12,821 nucleotides of DNA from the NCBI GenBank assembly GCA_030044695.1, contig JASIDM010000165.1, positions 1 through 12,821 of the forward strand, given 5' to 3'. The translations under genes and the position numbers were made by a program. The notes under the pieces are model-generated. The model had not been told where the DNA came from, made no database searches, and was given only the letters and a program-made list of their open reading frames with translations. Origin of the DNA: Thermoplasmata archaeon (GTDB lineage: Archaea; Thermoplasmatota; Thermoplasmata; Lutacidiplasmatales; UBA184). Positions 1 to 6,693 of this stretch are shown piece after piece. Numbering within the stretch: position 1 is the first letter of the stretch; the number at the start of each line of letters is the position of its first letter.

Positions 1-59
1 GCGCGCGGGGGGCTCACCCCGCCCGCGCCCCGCGGCCCGGTCGGCCAGCGGAGGTCGGT

Positions 60-584
60 GTGAGCGCCTCCACCCCCTCGCCGCCGGCCGGCGACCGCTC
101 GGCGCCCGCGATCCACCTGCGGCCCGCGCGCGACGCGGACGTCGCGGCGATCGTGCCGCTGCTCCTGCGGTTGAAACGGCTCAACGAGGAGTTCGACCCG
201 CTCCTGAAGGTCCGCGACGATGCGGAGGCTCAGGCCCGGGAGACCGTCCGCGGCCAGCTGGCCGACCCGAAGGCGGTCGTGCTCGTCGCGGAAGGGTCCG
301 GCGCCGACCGCGAGAAGGTCGTCGGGTTCGTCCGGGCCGTCGTCCGCGAGCGACCGTTCTACACCCCCCAGTTCGAGGGGGTGATCGTCGACATCTACCT
401 CCTGCCGCTCTACCGGCGACGCGGCGTCGGCGAGTACCTGCTCGCCGAGGTCTCCTCCGCGTTGAAGGCGAAGGGCGCCGGCGTCGTCACGGCGGAGTTC
501 CCCGCCCAGAACGAGATCGCCGTCCGGTTCTACGCCAAGCGCGGCTTCCGGCCGGTGACGTCGATCCACGCCCGGCCGCTCTGA
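60..584 (+). CDS. GNAT-family N-acetyltransferase, substrate unknown
   Basis: The 174-residue product has the GNAT fold pattern. After an Ala/Pro-rich N-terminal tail (residues 1-17), strand 1 is IHLRPARDADV (18-28). The acetyl-CoA binding motif A follows at about 108-131: VIVDIYLLPLYRRRGVG, with the R-R-x-G-V-G pyrophosphate loop at 119-124. A typical motif B is NEIAVRFYAKRGF (151-163). Enzymes of this family move an acetyl group from acetyl-CoA to an amine; the acceptor cannot be read from the sequence. The GTG start at 60 is supported by a Shine-Dalgarno-like GGAGGT at 50-55. No TATA box is visible in the 59 bases upstream, so the gene may be transcribed with one outside the window. purC follows after 50 bases but has its own promoter. 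Protein N-acetyltransferase (RimI-like) or small-molecule acetyltransferase are both possible. Confidence 0.85.
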   Translation: MSASTPSPPAGDRSAPAIHLRPARDADVAAIVPLLLRLKRLNEEFDPLLKVRDDAEAQARETVRGQLADPKAVVLVAEGSGADREKVVGFVRAVVRERPFYTPQFEGVIVDIYLLPLYRRRGVGEYLLAEVSSALKAKGAGVVTAEFPAQNEIAVRFYAKRGFRPVTSIHARPL

Positions 585-604
585 GCCGTCGCCCCGACGG
601 CGAA

Positions 605-611
605 CGTTAAG
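605..611 (+). promoter_or_regulatory. TATA box of purC
   Basis: The sequence CGTTAAG sits in an otherwise GC-only context, with its centre 27 bases before the purC ATG at 635. In archaea the TATA box lies about 26 bases before the transcription start, so the mRNA would begin at or next to the ATG (leaderless). The same AACGTTA core recurs before sodN. Confidence 0.6.
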
Positions 612-634
612 CCCCACGGCCATCCTCGGCGACC

Positions 635-1588
635 ATGGCCAAGGCGGCTCCCCCGGTGACCGGTCCCGGTCCGACGTTCCTGCGGCGGGGCAAGGTGAAG
701 GAGGTCTACGAGGTCTCCCCGACCGAGCTCGAGTTCCGGTTCACGAACGACATCTCGGTCTTCGACAAGCACATCCCGAGCGAGATCCCGTTCAAGGGCG
801 AGACGCTGTGCCGGACCGCGGCGCACTGGTTCTCGCGATGCCAGCGCCTCGGCGTGCGCCACCACTTCCTCCGCCTCGCCGGCCCGACCGCGATGCGGGT
901 CCGCCGGGTCCGGGTCGTGCCGAACCCGAGGAGCCTTGGCCCGTCGCCCCGGAGCTACCTCGTCCCGCTCGAGCTGATCGTCCGCTACTACGTCGCGGGC
1001 TCGTTGTGGGACCGGGTCCGATCCGGCAAGGTGAGCCCCCGGCAGCTCGGCTTCCCGGCGGGCCGCACCGTCGCCTACGCCGACGAGCTCCCGGAGCCGC
1101 ATTTCGAGGTGACGACCAAGCTCGAGCCGGTCGACCGGCTCCTCACCACGGAGGAGGCCGTGGAGCTCGCGGCGATCGACCGGGCCCAGCTCGAGGAGCT
1201 TCGGGAGACGATCCTGACGGTGGACCGGGCGATGCAGGAGGAGATCGGGCCCCGGGGGCTGATCCACGTCGACGGCAAGAAGGAGTTCGCCGTCGACGAC
1301 GAGGGCGCCCTGATGGTCGTCGACACGTTCGGGACCGCCGACGAGGACCGGTTCTGGGACAAGGACGCCTTCGTCCGGGGCCGCCAGGTCGACTTCTCCA
1401 AGGAGTTCGTGCGGCAGCACTACCGCCAGTCCGGCTACTTCGACAAGCTCACCCACGCCCGCGAGCACGCGGCCCCCGAGCCGCCGATCCCGCCGCTGCC
1501 CCCGCTGCTCGTCGACGAGGTGAGCCGGCTCTACACGACCGTCTTCGAGCGGCTGACCGGGGAGCCGTTCGCCCCGGTCACCGCCTAG
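635..1588 (+). CDS. purC: Phosphoribosylaminoimidazole-succinocarboxamide synthase (SAICAR synthetase)
   Basis: PurC joins CAIR and L-aspartate with ATP to give SAICAR, a step of cytosolic de novo purine synthesis. The 317-residue protein carries the family landmarks in order: the ATP-binding RRGKVKEVYE (17-26), FTNDISVFD (36-44) and GETLCR after it, the CAIR-site VPLELIVRYYVAGS, the TTKLEPVDRLLT segment, IHVDGKKEFAVDDEG (from about residue 210), VVDTFGTADEDRFWD, and the C-terminal SKEFVRQHY. The length is slightly above compact bacterial PurC (about 240), owing to a longer C-terminal tail, as in the longer forms of the family. The ATG at 635 is chosen because a TATA box lies 27 bases upstream and the ATP-binding motif follows at the expected distance. 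A second purine gene, purH, lies at the other end of the window but is not in the same transcription unit. Confidence 0.96.
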   Translation: MAKAAPPVTGPGPTFLRRGKVKEVYEVSPTELEFRFTNDISVFDKHIPSEIPFKGETLCRTAAHWFSRCQRLGVRHHFLRLAGPTAMRVRRVRVVPNPRSLGPSPRSYLVPLELIVRYYVAGSLWDRVRSGKVSPRQLGFPAGRTVAYADELPEPHFEVTTKLEPVDRLLTTEEAVELAAIDRAQLEELRETILTVDRAMQEEIGPRGLIHVDGKKEFAVDDEGALMVVDTFGTADEDRFWDKDAFVRGRQVDFSKEFVRQHYRQSGYFDKLTHAREHAAPEPPIPPLPPLLVDEVSRLYTTVFERLTGEPFAPVTA

Positions 1589-1642
1589 TCGGGACGGCGC
1601 GGCGCGACCATCCCCCACCGTTTCGCGTCCCCTCCCCGCACC

Positions 1643-1649
1643 CTTATCT
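1643..1649 (+). promoter_or_regulatory. TATA box of radA
   Basis: CTTATCT, the only AT-rich run in the 84 bases between purC and radA, is centred 27 bases before the radA GTG at 1673. This again predicts a leaderless transcript and supports the GTG start. I see nothing else in this intergenic stretch. Confidence 0.6.
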
Positions 1650-1672
1650 CTCGGGGGGCCGGTCGAGCGTTC

Positions 1673-2671
1673 GTGCCGTCCAAACCAGCCCCGCGCGGCG
1701 CCGGCGGGAGCTCCGCGCCCCCCGACGAGCGGACCGAGATCGCCCTCGAGGACCTTCCGGGGGTCGGCACGACGACCGCCGAGAAGCTCCGGGAGAGCGG
1801 CTACACCGACCTCATGGAACTGGCCGTCGCCTCCCCCGGGGACGTCGCCGAGGCGGCCGAGATCGGGACGGTGATCGCCCAGCGGATCATCGGGGAGGCC
1901 CGCCGCCGGGCCGACGTCGGCGGCTTCGAGAGCGGCGCGGCCGTGCTCGAGCGGCGCAAGCACCTCGGACGGATCACGACCAACGCCAAGGCGCTCGACG
2001 AGCTCCTCGGCGGCGGGGTCGAGACCCAGGCGATCACGGAGTTCAGCGGGGAGTTCGGCACCGGCAAGACCCAGCTCGGCCACCAGATCGCGGTCGACGT
2101 CCAGCAGCCCGTGGCCCAGGGCGGCCTCGAGGGGGAGGTCGTCTACATCGACACGGAATCGACGTTCCGGCCCGAGCGGATCGTCGACATGGCCAAGGGG
2201 CTCGGGGTCGACCCCGCGGCGACCCTCGAGCGCATCCACGTCGCCCGGGCGTTCAACTCGAACCACCAGATGCTCCTCGTGCAGAAGGCCCAGGAGCTGG
2301 CCCGGGAGAAGCCGATCCGCCTGCTCGTCGTCGACTCGCTGACCTCCCACTTCCGATCGGAGTACGTGGGCCGGGCCGAGCTGGCGCCCCGCCAGCAGCT
2401 GCTCAACAAGCACCTGCACGAGCTGTTGCGCTTCGCCGACACGTACAACGCCGCCATCGTGGTGACGAACCAGGTCTCGGCGAGGCCGGACATCCTCTTC
2501 GGCGACCCGACCCGGCCGATCGGCGGGAACATCGTCGCCCACGCGGCGACGTACCGGATCTACCTGAGGAAGTCCAAGCCGCCCCGACGGATCGCGCGGC
2601 TGATCGACTCGCCGAACCTCCCCGAGGGGGAGGCGGTCTTCTCCCTCACGGGCGAGGGGATCCGCGACTAG
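1673..2671 (+). CDS. radA: DNA repair and recombination protein RadA
   Basis: RadA is the archaeal RecA/Rad51-family recombinase; it forms ATP-dependent filaments on single-stranded DNA and carries out strand exchange. The 332-residue protein has the standard archaeal layout: a helix-hairpin-helix DNA-binding domain (about 22-78, with LPGVGTTTAEKL), the polymerisation-motif region around Phe85 (GGFESGAAVLERR), Walker A GEFGTGKT at 126-133, the D-T-E-STFRPERI segment, Walker B RLLVVD ending at Asp221, the NQVSARPDILFGDPTRPIGGN region that includes loop L2 (266-286), and the ATP-cap DSPNLPEGEAVF near 312-323. The GTG start is supported by the TATA box 27 bases upstream; the first 20 residues are a flexible Pro/Ser/Gly-rich tail. 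It is full length, not RadB, because the N-terminal domain is present. Its last 26 bases overlap the end of the convergent ModE-like gene. Confidence 0.98.
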   Translation: MPSKPAPRGAGGSSAPPDERTEIALEDLPGVGTTTAEKLRESGYTDLMELAVASPGDVAEAAEIGTVIAQRIIGEARRRADVGGFESGAAVLERRKHLGRITTNAKALDELLGGGVETQAITEFSGEFGTGKTQLGHQIAVDVQQPVAQGGLEGEVVYIDTESTFRPERIVDMAKGLGVDPAATLERIHVARAFNSNHQMLLVQKAQELAREKPIRLLVVDSLTSHFRSEYVGRAELAPRQQLLNKHLHELLRFADTYNAAIVVTNQVSARPDILFGDPTRPIGGNIVAHAATYRIYLRKSKPPRRIARLIDSPNLPEGEAVFSLTGEGIRD

Positions 2672-3278
2672 GGACGCGGCGGACGCTGACGGCCTTCGCG
2701 TAGAGGAGCACGGGCCGGCCGGGCCGGAGCCCGAGCCGGCGGACCGAGCCGACGGTCAGCTCCGCCCGGACGCGCTCGCCGGCCCACCGTGCGACGATCG
2801 TGGCGGTGCCGTCGGCCCGGCGGTGCACCCGGTCGACGACGGTCCGCAGGACGTTGCGGGCGGAGAGCTCCGCGGAGCGCCGGGCGAGGACCATCGCCTC
2901 GGGATCGAGCTCGACGGTCACCGCGGCCCCCTCCCGGGCGCGGAACGCGACCTCGAGCGCGAGGCCGTCGCCGACGTCGACCGTCGGCGGGGGTCCCCGA
3001 CGGTACCGACCGGACCAGCGGTTGGCGTCCGGGTGGCGTCCGGTGGAGCGCGCGAGCAGGCGCCGGCCCGACCCGGTGAGGCGGGTCGCTCCCCCCGCAG
3101 TCCCGCCCCGCGTCGAGACCGTCACCGGCCCGTAGAGGCGCGCGAGCCTCCGGAGGCGATAGACCGCCCGGTCGCGATCGATGCCGAGGGCCCGGGCGGC
3201 GCGCACGACGTTGGGAACCCTCGCGAGAAGCTCGAGCAGGCGAACGTCCGTCGGCGTGAGGGAGGCCTCGCGCCTCAT
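2646..3278 (-). CDS. ModE-like molybdate/tungstate-responsive regulator (winged HTH plus TOBE/Mop domain)
   Basis: The N-terminal half (residues 5-78) is a LysR-type winged helix of the ModE kind: helix-turn-helix at about 21-47 and a wing with GGTAGGATRLTGSGRRLL (58-75), which matches the ModE pattern of a glycine-rich wing followed by LT..G..L. The C-terminal part (about 130-201) is a TOBE/Mop oxyanion-binding domain: SARNVL at 139-144, a V/RAELTV strand, LGLRPG, and the closing AKAVSV (194-199). In known ModE proteins, bound molybdate or tungstate switches DNA binding. Only one clear Mop domain is present, whereas E. coli ModE has two. The ATG overlaps the wtpC stop (ATGA), so the two are translationally coupled. 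By inference it controls its own transporter operon. The 3' end overlaps radA by 26 bases. Confidence 0.85.
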   Translation of the reverse strand: MRREASLTPTDVRLLELLARVPNVVRAARALGIDRDRAVYRLRRLARLYGPVTVSTRGGTAGGATRLTGSGRRLLARSTGRHPDANRWSGRYRRGPPPTVDVGDGLALEVAFRAREGAAVTVELDPEAMVLARRSAELSARNVLRTVVDRVHRRADGTATIVARWAGERVRAELTVGSVRRLGLRPGRPVLLYAKAVSVRRVPSRGSPRP

Positions 3279-4300
3279 GGCTCCCCGTCGGCCAGCTCGA
3301 GCGGCCGCAGCGCCCCCTCGTCGAGGTCGAGGTCGACGGCGTCGCCGACCCTCAGGCCGGGCAACGGGCCCGCGACGTGGACCCGGAACAGCAGCGGGCC
3401 GTCGCGCAGCGCGACGACCCAGCCCCCCGGGGCATCGCGCAGCGCGGCGACCCGCGCGTCGCCGGACCCCGCCCGCCACCGCAGCGCGTCCGTCGGGACC
3501 ACGATCCCGCCGGGACCGGCGGCCCGAAGGAGCCGCCCTCCGAGCGATCGGTCCCGGGCCAGGCGGAGCTCGGCCGGCCCGTACAGGTTCTCGTAACCGA
3601 GGAACCGCGCGAGGAACCGGTCGAGGGGCGCGGCGGCGAGCGCGGAGGGGGAGCCGGAGAACCTCAGGCGACCGGCGGCCATCACGGCGTAGGCCGAGGC
3701 GAGGGTCGCCGCCGTCGTGGGATCGTGGGTGACGAGCACGAGGGCGATCCCCTCCGCCTCGAGGAGCTCCTCGAGGTCGCGCAGCAGGGCATCCCGGCCG
3801 TCGACGTCCAGCGCCGCGAGCGGCTCGTCCCACAACAGGGCCACGGGCTCGGCCGCGAGGGCGCGCGCCATCGCCACCCGCGCCCGCTCCCCCGAGCTCA
3901 GGTCGCGGGGGTACCGTTCGGCGAGCGGCCCGAGGTCGAACCGGTCGATCCACTGCTGCGAGCGCTCGGCCGCGTCCGGCCGACCGGCGAGGCGGAGCGG
4001 ATAGGCGACGTTCCCCCGTACCGTGCGGTCCGGGAAGAGGCCGAGGTTCGGGGGAACGAAGCCGAACCGTCGTCGCTCCGGCGGGGTCCCGCCGAGGTCC
4101 GTGCCGTCCCAGCGAACCCAGCCCGAATCGGGAGCGAGGAAGCCGGCGACCGTCCGCAGGAGCGTGGTCTTCCCGGCCCCGGACGGACCGAGCACGGCGA
4201 TCGCCTGGCCGCGCGGCACCTCCAGATCCACCGGTCCGAGGAGGAACGCCCCGCGACGGGCCGTGAGCCCGCGTACGGCCAGCCCGGTCACGAGAACCAT
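3275..4300 (-). CDS. wtpC: Tungstate/molybdate ABC transporter, ATP-binding protein
   Basis: This 341-residue ATPase should energise uptake of tungstate or molybdate through the adjacent permease. Walker A is GPSGAGKTT (38-46), Walker B LLWDE (155-159), the D-loop AALD (162-165) and the H-loop histidine is His193 (LVTHDP). After about residue 235 there is a C-terminal regulatory region of TOBE type, typical of ModC/WtpC/CysA-class ATPases; its end (VGDAVDLDLDEGALRPLEL) fits. Two positions are unusual: the Q-loop reads FVPPNLGLFP, with Pro84 where glutamine is normal, and the signature is LSSGE instead of LSGGQ. Ligand assignment comes from the neighbours (a WtpA-like binding protein and a ModE-like regulator). 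The ATG at 4300 overlaps the wtpB end by 13 bases, and the stop overlaps the next start by 4. Confidence 0.88.
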   Translation of the reverse strand: MVLVTGLAVRGLTARRGAFLLGPVDLEVPRGQAIAVLGPSGAGKTTLLRTVAGFLAPDSGWVRWDGTDLGGTPPERRRFGFVPPNLGLFPDRTVRGNVAYPLRLAGRPDAAERSQQWIDRFDLGPLAERYPRDLSSGERARVAMARALAAEPVALLWDEPLAALDVDGRDALLRDLEELLEAEGIALVLVTHDPTTAATLASAYAVMAAGRLRFSGSPSALAAAPLDRFLARFLGYENLYGPAELRLARDRSLGGRLLRAAGPGGIVVPTDALRWRAGSGDARVAALRDAPGGWVVALRDGPLLFRVHVAGPLPGLRVGDAVDLDLDEGALRPLELADGEP

Positions 4301-5151
4301 CCCCCACGGGTCCAGGCGAGCCCGGGACGGTCGAGGAACCGGACCCCGAGGAAGATCGCCAGCGAGACCAGCACGAGCACCGCGGCGAACCCCACGGCAG
4401 CGTGCGGGTCGATGCCGTAGTAGTTGAAGATGAACACCGAGGCGGTGTTCGTCACCGGCCCCGACCACGGGAAGCTCGGGTTGACGGCGTAGGCGAGCAG
4501 GAGGAACCCGCCGACCTCGCTCACGCCGCGGGCCCACATCAGCAGCGCCCCGGTCACGATCGCCCGGGCGGACGAGCGCAGCGTGACGGAGAGGAACGCC
4601 TCCGTCGGGGACGCCCCCAGGGACCGGGCCGACTCGACGAGCTCGTCGTCGACGGCCGCGAACGCCGTCTGGCTGGCGAGCACCACGTACGACGCGCCGA
4701 CGTAGAGCATCACCAGGATCACGCCGGCGGTCGCGTCGAACACGGGGATCCCGAGCCGCGCCACGATCGACCCGAGCGGGGCCCGTGGGGCAAGCAGCAG
4801 GAGCAGGGCGAGCCCGACGATCAGGTGGGGGATCACGACGGGGACGAGGACGATCGACTCCAGCACGGAGCGGCCGCGGAACCGGTACCGCGCGAGCACG
4901 TAGCCCAGGGGGACACCGGTCACGACCCCGAGGGCGACGGCGATCCCCGACGCGAGGAGGGTGAACTCGATGGTGGTCCGGAACGCCGCGTTCGTGGCCG
5001 CCTGGACGATCCCGGCGGCCCCCGCGTCGGCGAAGAGCGCGACCAGGGGCAGCACGAACAGGCCGAGGAGGGAGGCGGAGAGGACCCCGGCGACGGTCGG
5101 GGCTACCCACCGACGACGAGGGCGGGCTGGAGGCGCCTCCGCCGCGGGCAT
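4288..5151 (-). CDS. wtpB: Tungstate/molybdate ABC transporter, permease
   Basis: The 287-residue protein is an integral membrane permease of the binding-protein-dependent transport family (ModB/WtpB/CysT class). A short basic, proline-rich cytoplasmic tail (1-15) is followed by about six hydrophobic segments (near 17-42, 60-85, 95-122, 138-160, 198-220 and 245-268). The cytoplasmic EAA loop that contacts the ATPase is visible at about 170-190 as ELVESARSLGASPTEAFLSV, with the conserved glycine. The start is the only in-frame ATG downstream of a TAG in the 24-base gap after wtpA. It is the second gene of the wtpA-wtpB-wtpC-modE set. Substrate type is inferred from context; sulfate or phosphate permeases have a similar pattern, but those operons normally have two different permeases. 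Confidence 0.88.
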   Translation of the reverse strand: MPAAEAPPARPRRRWVAPTVAGVLSASLLGLFVLPLVALFADAGAAGIVQAATNAAFRTTIEFTLLASGIAVALGVVTGVPLGYVLARYRFRGRSVLESIVLVPVVIPHLIVGLALLLLLAPRAPLGSIVARLGIPVFDATAGVILVMLYVGASYVVLASQTAFAAVDDELVESARSLGASPTEAFLSVTLRSSARAIVTGALLMWARGVSEVGGFLLLAYAVNPSFPWSGPVTNTASVFIFNYYGIDPHAAVGFAAVLVLVSLAIFLGVRFLDRPGLAWTRGGWFS

Positions 5152-5175
5152 CGATGCCCGTGACGGAGTTCGGGA

Positions 5176-6243
5176 CTACAAGAGGGCCGCGAGGTAGGAG
5201 GGGAGGGGGGCGACCCCGGTCGGGGGCGAGCCGGCGAGCGCCGCCGGCACGGACGCCGGCCGGTCCGACCACTCGGGGGCCAGGGGCACGAAGCCGAGGT
5301 GGCCCCAGGCCGCGGCGGTGGTGTTGCTCAGCAGGTACGCCGCGAACAGCTCCCCGAGCGCGACGCTCTTCGCCGTGGACGGGACGGTCAACGAGAACAG
5401 CACGGGCGCGCCCTTCTCGACCTTCGTGCCGGTCCCGGAGAGCACCGTGGTCGAGACGCCCTGGTAGCTCGCGACGCTCGTCGACGAGGTGTTGCCGAGG
5501 TTCACCGACGAGCTGAGGTTGACGTAGGCGAGGTGGTCGGCGACGGCGAAGGAGCGGTAGATCAGGAACACGTCGACCTCGCCCGAGGAGAGCGCCGTCC
5601 CGGCGACGTCCTCGGAGACGTAGGACGTCTGCGACGTCGGACCGGCCAGGGCCCCCTGGGCGCCGGTGAAGAAGCGGCTGTACAACGCCCCGCCGAGCCC
5701 GGCGGCGTGATCCTGGAGCTCGAGCGTGAAGATCGCGTTGGCCCCGAGCGGGTCCGAGCTCGCGTTCGGCGCCCCCAGGATGATGCCCGTGTGGTTGATC
5801 ACGTCGTACCAGTTCGCCCCGTTGATCCCCGCGAGGGCGCTGTCCGAGGGGGCGTAGGCCAGGACCATCGGGTCCGAGGCGAAGACGACCTCCCAGGAGG
5901 CGACGCTCGGCGCCGGCGTCTCGATGTCCTGCGGGATCGTGCGGAAGTCCGCCGCGACGAACACATCGTACGGCTGGTTACCGCCCGCGAGGCTCGAGGC
6001 GGCCGTGGAGCTCCCCTCGTACAGTTGGGCGGAGACCGGCGACGACACGCCGGGGGTCGCGTTGACGAACGACGAGACGAACGACGGAAGGATCGGGGCG
6101 AGCGAACCGGCCCCCACGACCCAGAGGGTCTGCGTACCGGACGAGCTCGAGGTGGGCTTGAGCACCCAGCCTCCCGCGAATCCCGAGATCCCGACCGCGA
6201 CGACCACGGCGACGAAGACGGCGTTACGAACCAGCGGACGCAT
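5176..6243 (-). CDS. wtpA: Tungstate/molybdate ABC transporter, substrate-binding protein
   Basis: The 355-residue product is an extracytoplasmic oxyanion-binding protein of the WtpA/ModA group. Residues 8-27 form one hydrophobic segment after MRPLVRN, and no lipobox cysteine follows, so it is probably held by an N-terminal membrane anchor or cleaved. Family-like stretches are LWVVGAGSLAPILPSF (40-55), DVFVAADFRTIP, NASSDPLGANAIFTLEL and GEVDVFLIYRSFAVADHL, which line up with the corresponding WtpA segments (AGSL, ADY..IP, DP.G, EYRSVA). I chose the ATG at 6243 rather than an in-frame ATG at 6264 (seven residues longer) because a TATA box centred near 6270 places the transcription start at about 6243. 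The gene follows sodX by 24 bases but has its own promoter and a candidate operator. Confidence 0.88.
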   Translation of the reverse strand: MRPLVRNAVFVAVVVAVGISGFAGGWVLKPTSSSSGTQTLWVVGAGSLAPILPSFVSSFVNATPGVSSPVSAQLYEGSSTAASSLAGGNQPYDVFVAADFRTIPQDIETPAPSVASWEVVFASDPMVLAYAPSDSALAGINGANWYDVINHTGIILGAPNASSDPLGANAIFTLELQDHAAGLGGALYSRFFTGAQGALAGPTSQTSYVSEDVAGTALSSGEVDVFLIYRSFAVADHLAYVNLSSSVNLGNTSSTSVASYQGVSTTVLSGTGTKVEKGAPVLFSLTVPSTAKSVALGELFAAYLLSNTTAAAWGHLGFVPLAPEWSDRPASVPAALAGSPPTGVAPLPSYLAALL

Positions 6244-6266
6244 CGATGTTGGGAATCCAACCATCG
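6244..6266. promoter_or_regulatory. Candidate operator: inverted repeat between wtpA TATA box and start
   Basis: Plus-strand left arm CGATGTTGG (6244-6252) and right arm CCAACCATCG (6257-6266) are reverse complements except for one extra base in the right arm; the centre is GAAT. It fills the space between the wtpA TATA box and the leaderless start at 6243, where a bound repressor would block initiation. The ModE-like gene at the end of the operon is the obvious candidate binder, by inference. Confidence 0.5.
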
Positions 6267-6273
6267 GTTAAGG
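6266..6273 (-). promoter_or_regulatory. TATA box of wtpA
   Basis: On the minus strand the sequence reads CCTTAACC, with its centre 26-27 bases before the ATG at 6243. It includes the TAA stop codon of sodX. It decides the wtpA start, because the alternative ATG at 6264 would lie only a few bases from the TATA box. Confidence 0.55.
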
Positions 6274-6663
6274 TTTGTGCGGGGCGTCCGAGGGCTCGAT
6301 CGGTCCCCTCCGCGCGGAGGGGAGATAGCGGAACCAGGCGACGCCGAGGATCGCGTCGCGGGGAACGGGACCGAAGTCGCGACTGTCGTGGCTGGCGCCG
6401 CCCGCATCGCCGAGCACCGTCACGGTCCCCTCCCGCTCGTCCCGGCCCACCACGCGCTTGATGAGGCGGCGCGACGGGAGCTCGGGGTCCTGGAGCACGA
6501 CGATCTCCCCGACCGACGGCAGCCTGTCGCGGGGAGATCCCGGGTCGACCCACACGCGGTCCCCCGGCCGCAGGCTGGGGAGCATCGAGCCGTCGCGCAC
6601 CACGAACCGTCGGCTGCGCCACCGGCGGCGGAGACGATCTCGGAGCGGCCTGGTCTCCGGCAA
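6268..6663 (-). CDS. sodX: Nickel-type superoxide dismutase maturation peptidase
   Basis: A 131-residue S24/S26-like peptidase. The catalytic serine is Ser26 in VVRDGSMLPSLRPGD and the general-base lysine is Lys69 in SRRLIKRVVG, the Ser-Lys dyad of signal peptidases and LexA. The later block TVTVLGDAGGASHDSRDFGPVP is the usual box that closes the active site. There is no transmembrane segment, so it is cytosolic, unlike ordinary signal peptidases but like the Ni-SOD maturation proteases. Its divergent neighbour is sodN, whose propeptide must be cut in front of the HCDIPCG hook; this pairing makes the assignment firm. The start is uncertain: TTG at 6663 gives the length shown and an Arg-rich N-terminus, whereas GTG codons at 6603 and 6600 would leave only a few residues before the serine. 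Confidence 0.88.
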   Translation of the reverse strand: MPETRPLRDRLRRRWRSRRFVVRDGSMLPSLRPGDRVWVDPGSPRDRLPSVGEIVVLQDPELPSRRLIKRVVGRDEREGTVTVLGDAGGASHDSRDFGPVPRDAILGVAWFRYLPSARRGPIEPSDAPHKP

Positions 6664-6670
6664 CGTTATC
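6664..6670 (+). promoter_or_regulatory. TATA box of sodN
   Basis: CGTTATC, centred about 26 bases before the sodN ATG at 6694, predicts a leaderless sodN mRNA. The preceding AA forms an AACGTTA core as in the purC promoter. It abuts the presumed TTG start of sodX on the other strand. The only AT-rich run that could serve sodX is AAAATT at 6679-6684 (AATTTT on the minus strand). Confidence 0.55.
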
Positions 6671-6693
6671 CTCGGTCGAAAATTCCCACGCCG

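Noticed and set aside
530..2542. A 670-residue open frame on the minus strand opposite purC and radA
   Set aside because: It is antisense to two confidently identified genes, is rich in Arg, Gly, Asp and Leu without any family motif, and arises from the scarcity of stops in GC-rich DNA.
808..2703. A 631-residue plus-strand frame through purC and radA
   Set aside because: It is the shifted frame of purC and radA, with Arg/Pro/Gly-rich composition and no recognisable domain.
4288..6243. Sulfate or phosphate transporter instead of tungstate/molybdate
   Set aside because: There is only one permease gene, the binding protein has WtpA-like AGSL and EYRS-type segments, and a ModE/Mop regulator closes the operon.
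6244..6264. Longer wtpA start at the ATG at 6264
   Set aside because: It lies only a few bases from the TATA box, so the codon would not be in the mRNA; the added residues are not needed for the signal anchor.
5299..6693. Long open plus-strand frame ahead of sodN, continuous with it
   Set aside because: This stretch is antisense to wtpA and sodX, which carry clear motifs. The sodN ATG at 6694 has its own TATA box, and the upstream part looks like shadow sequence.
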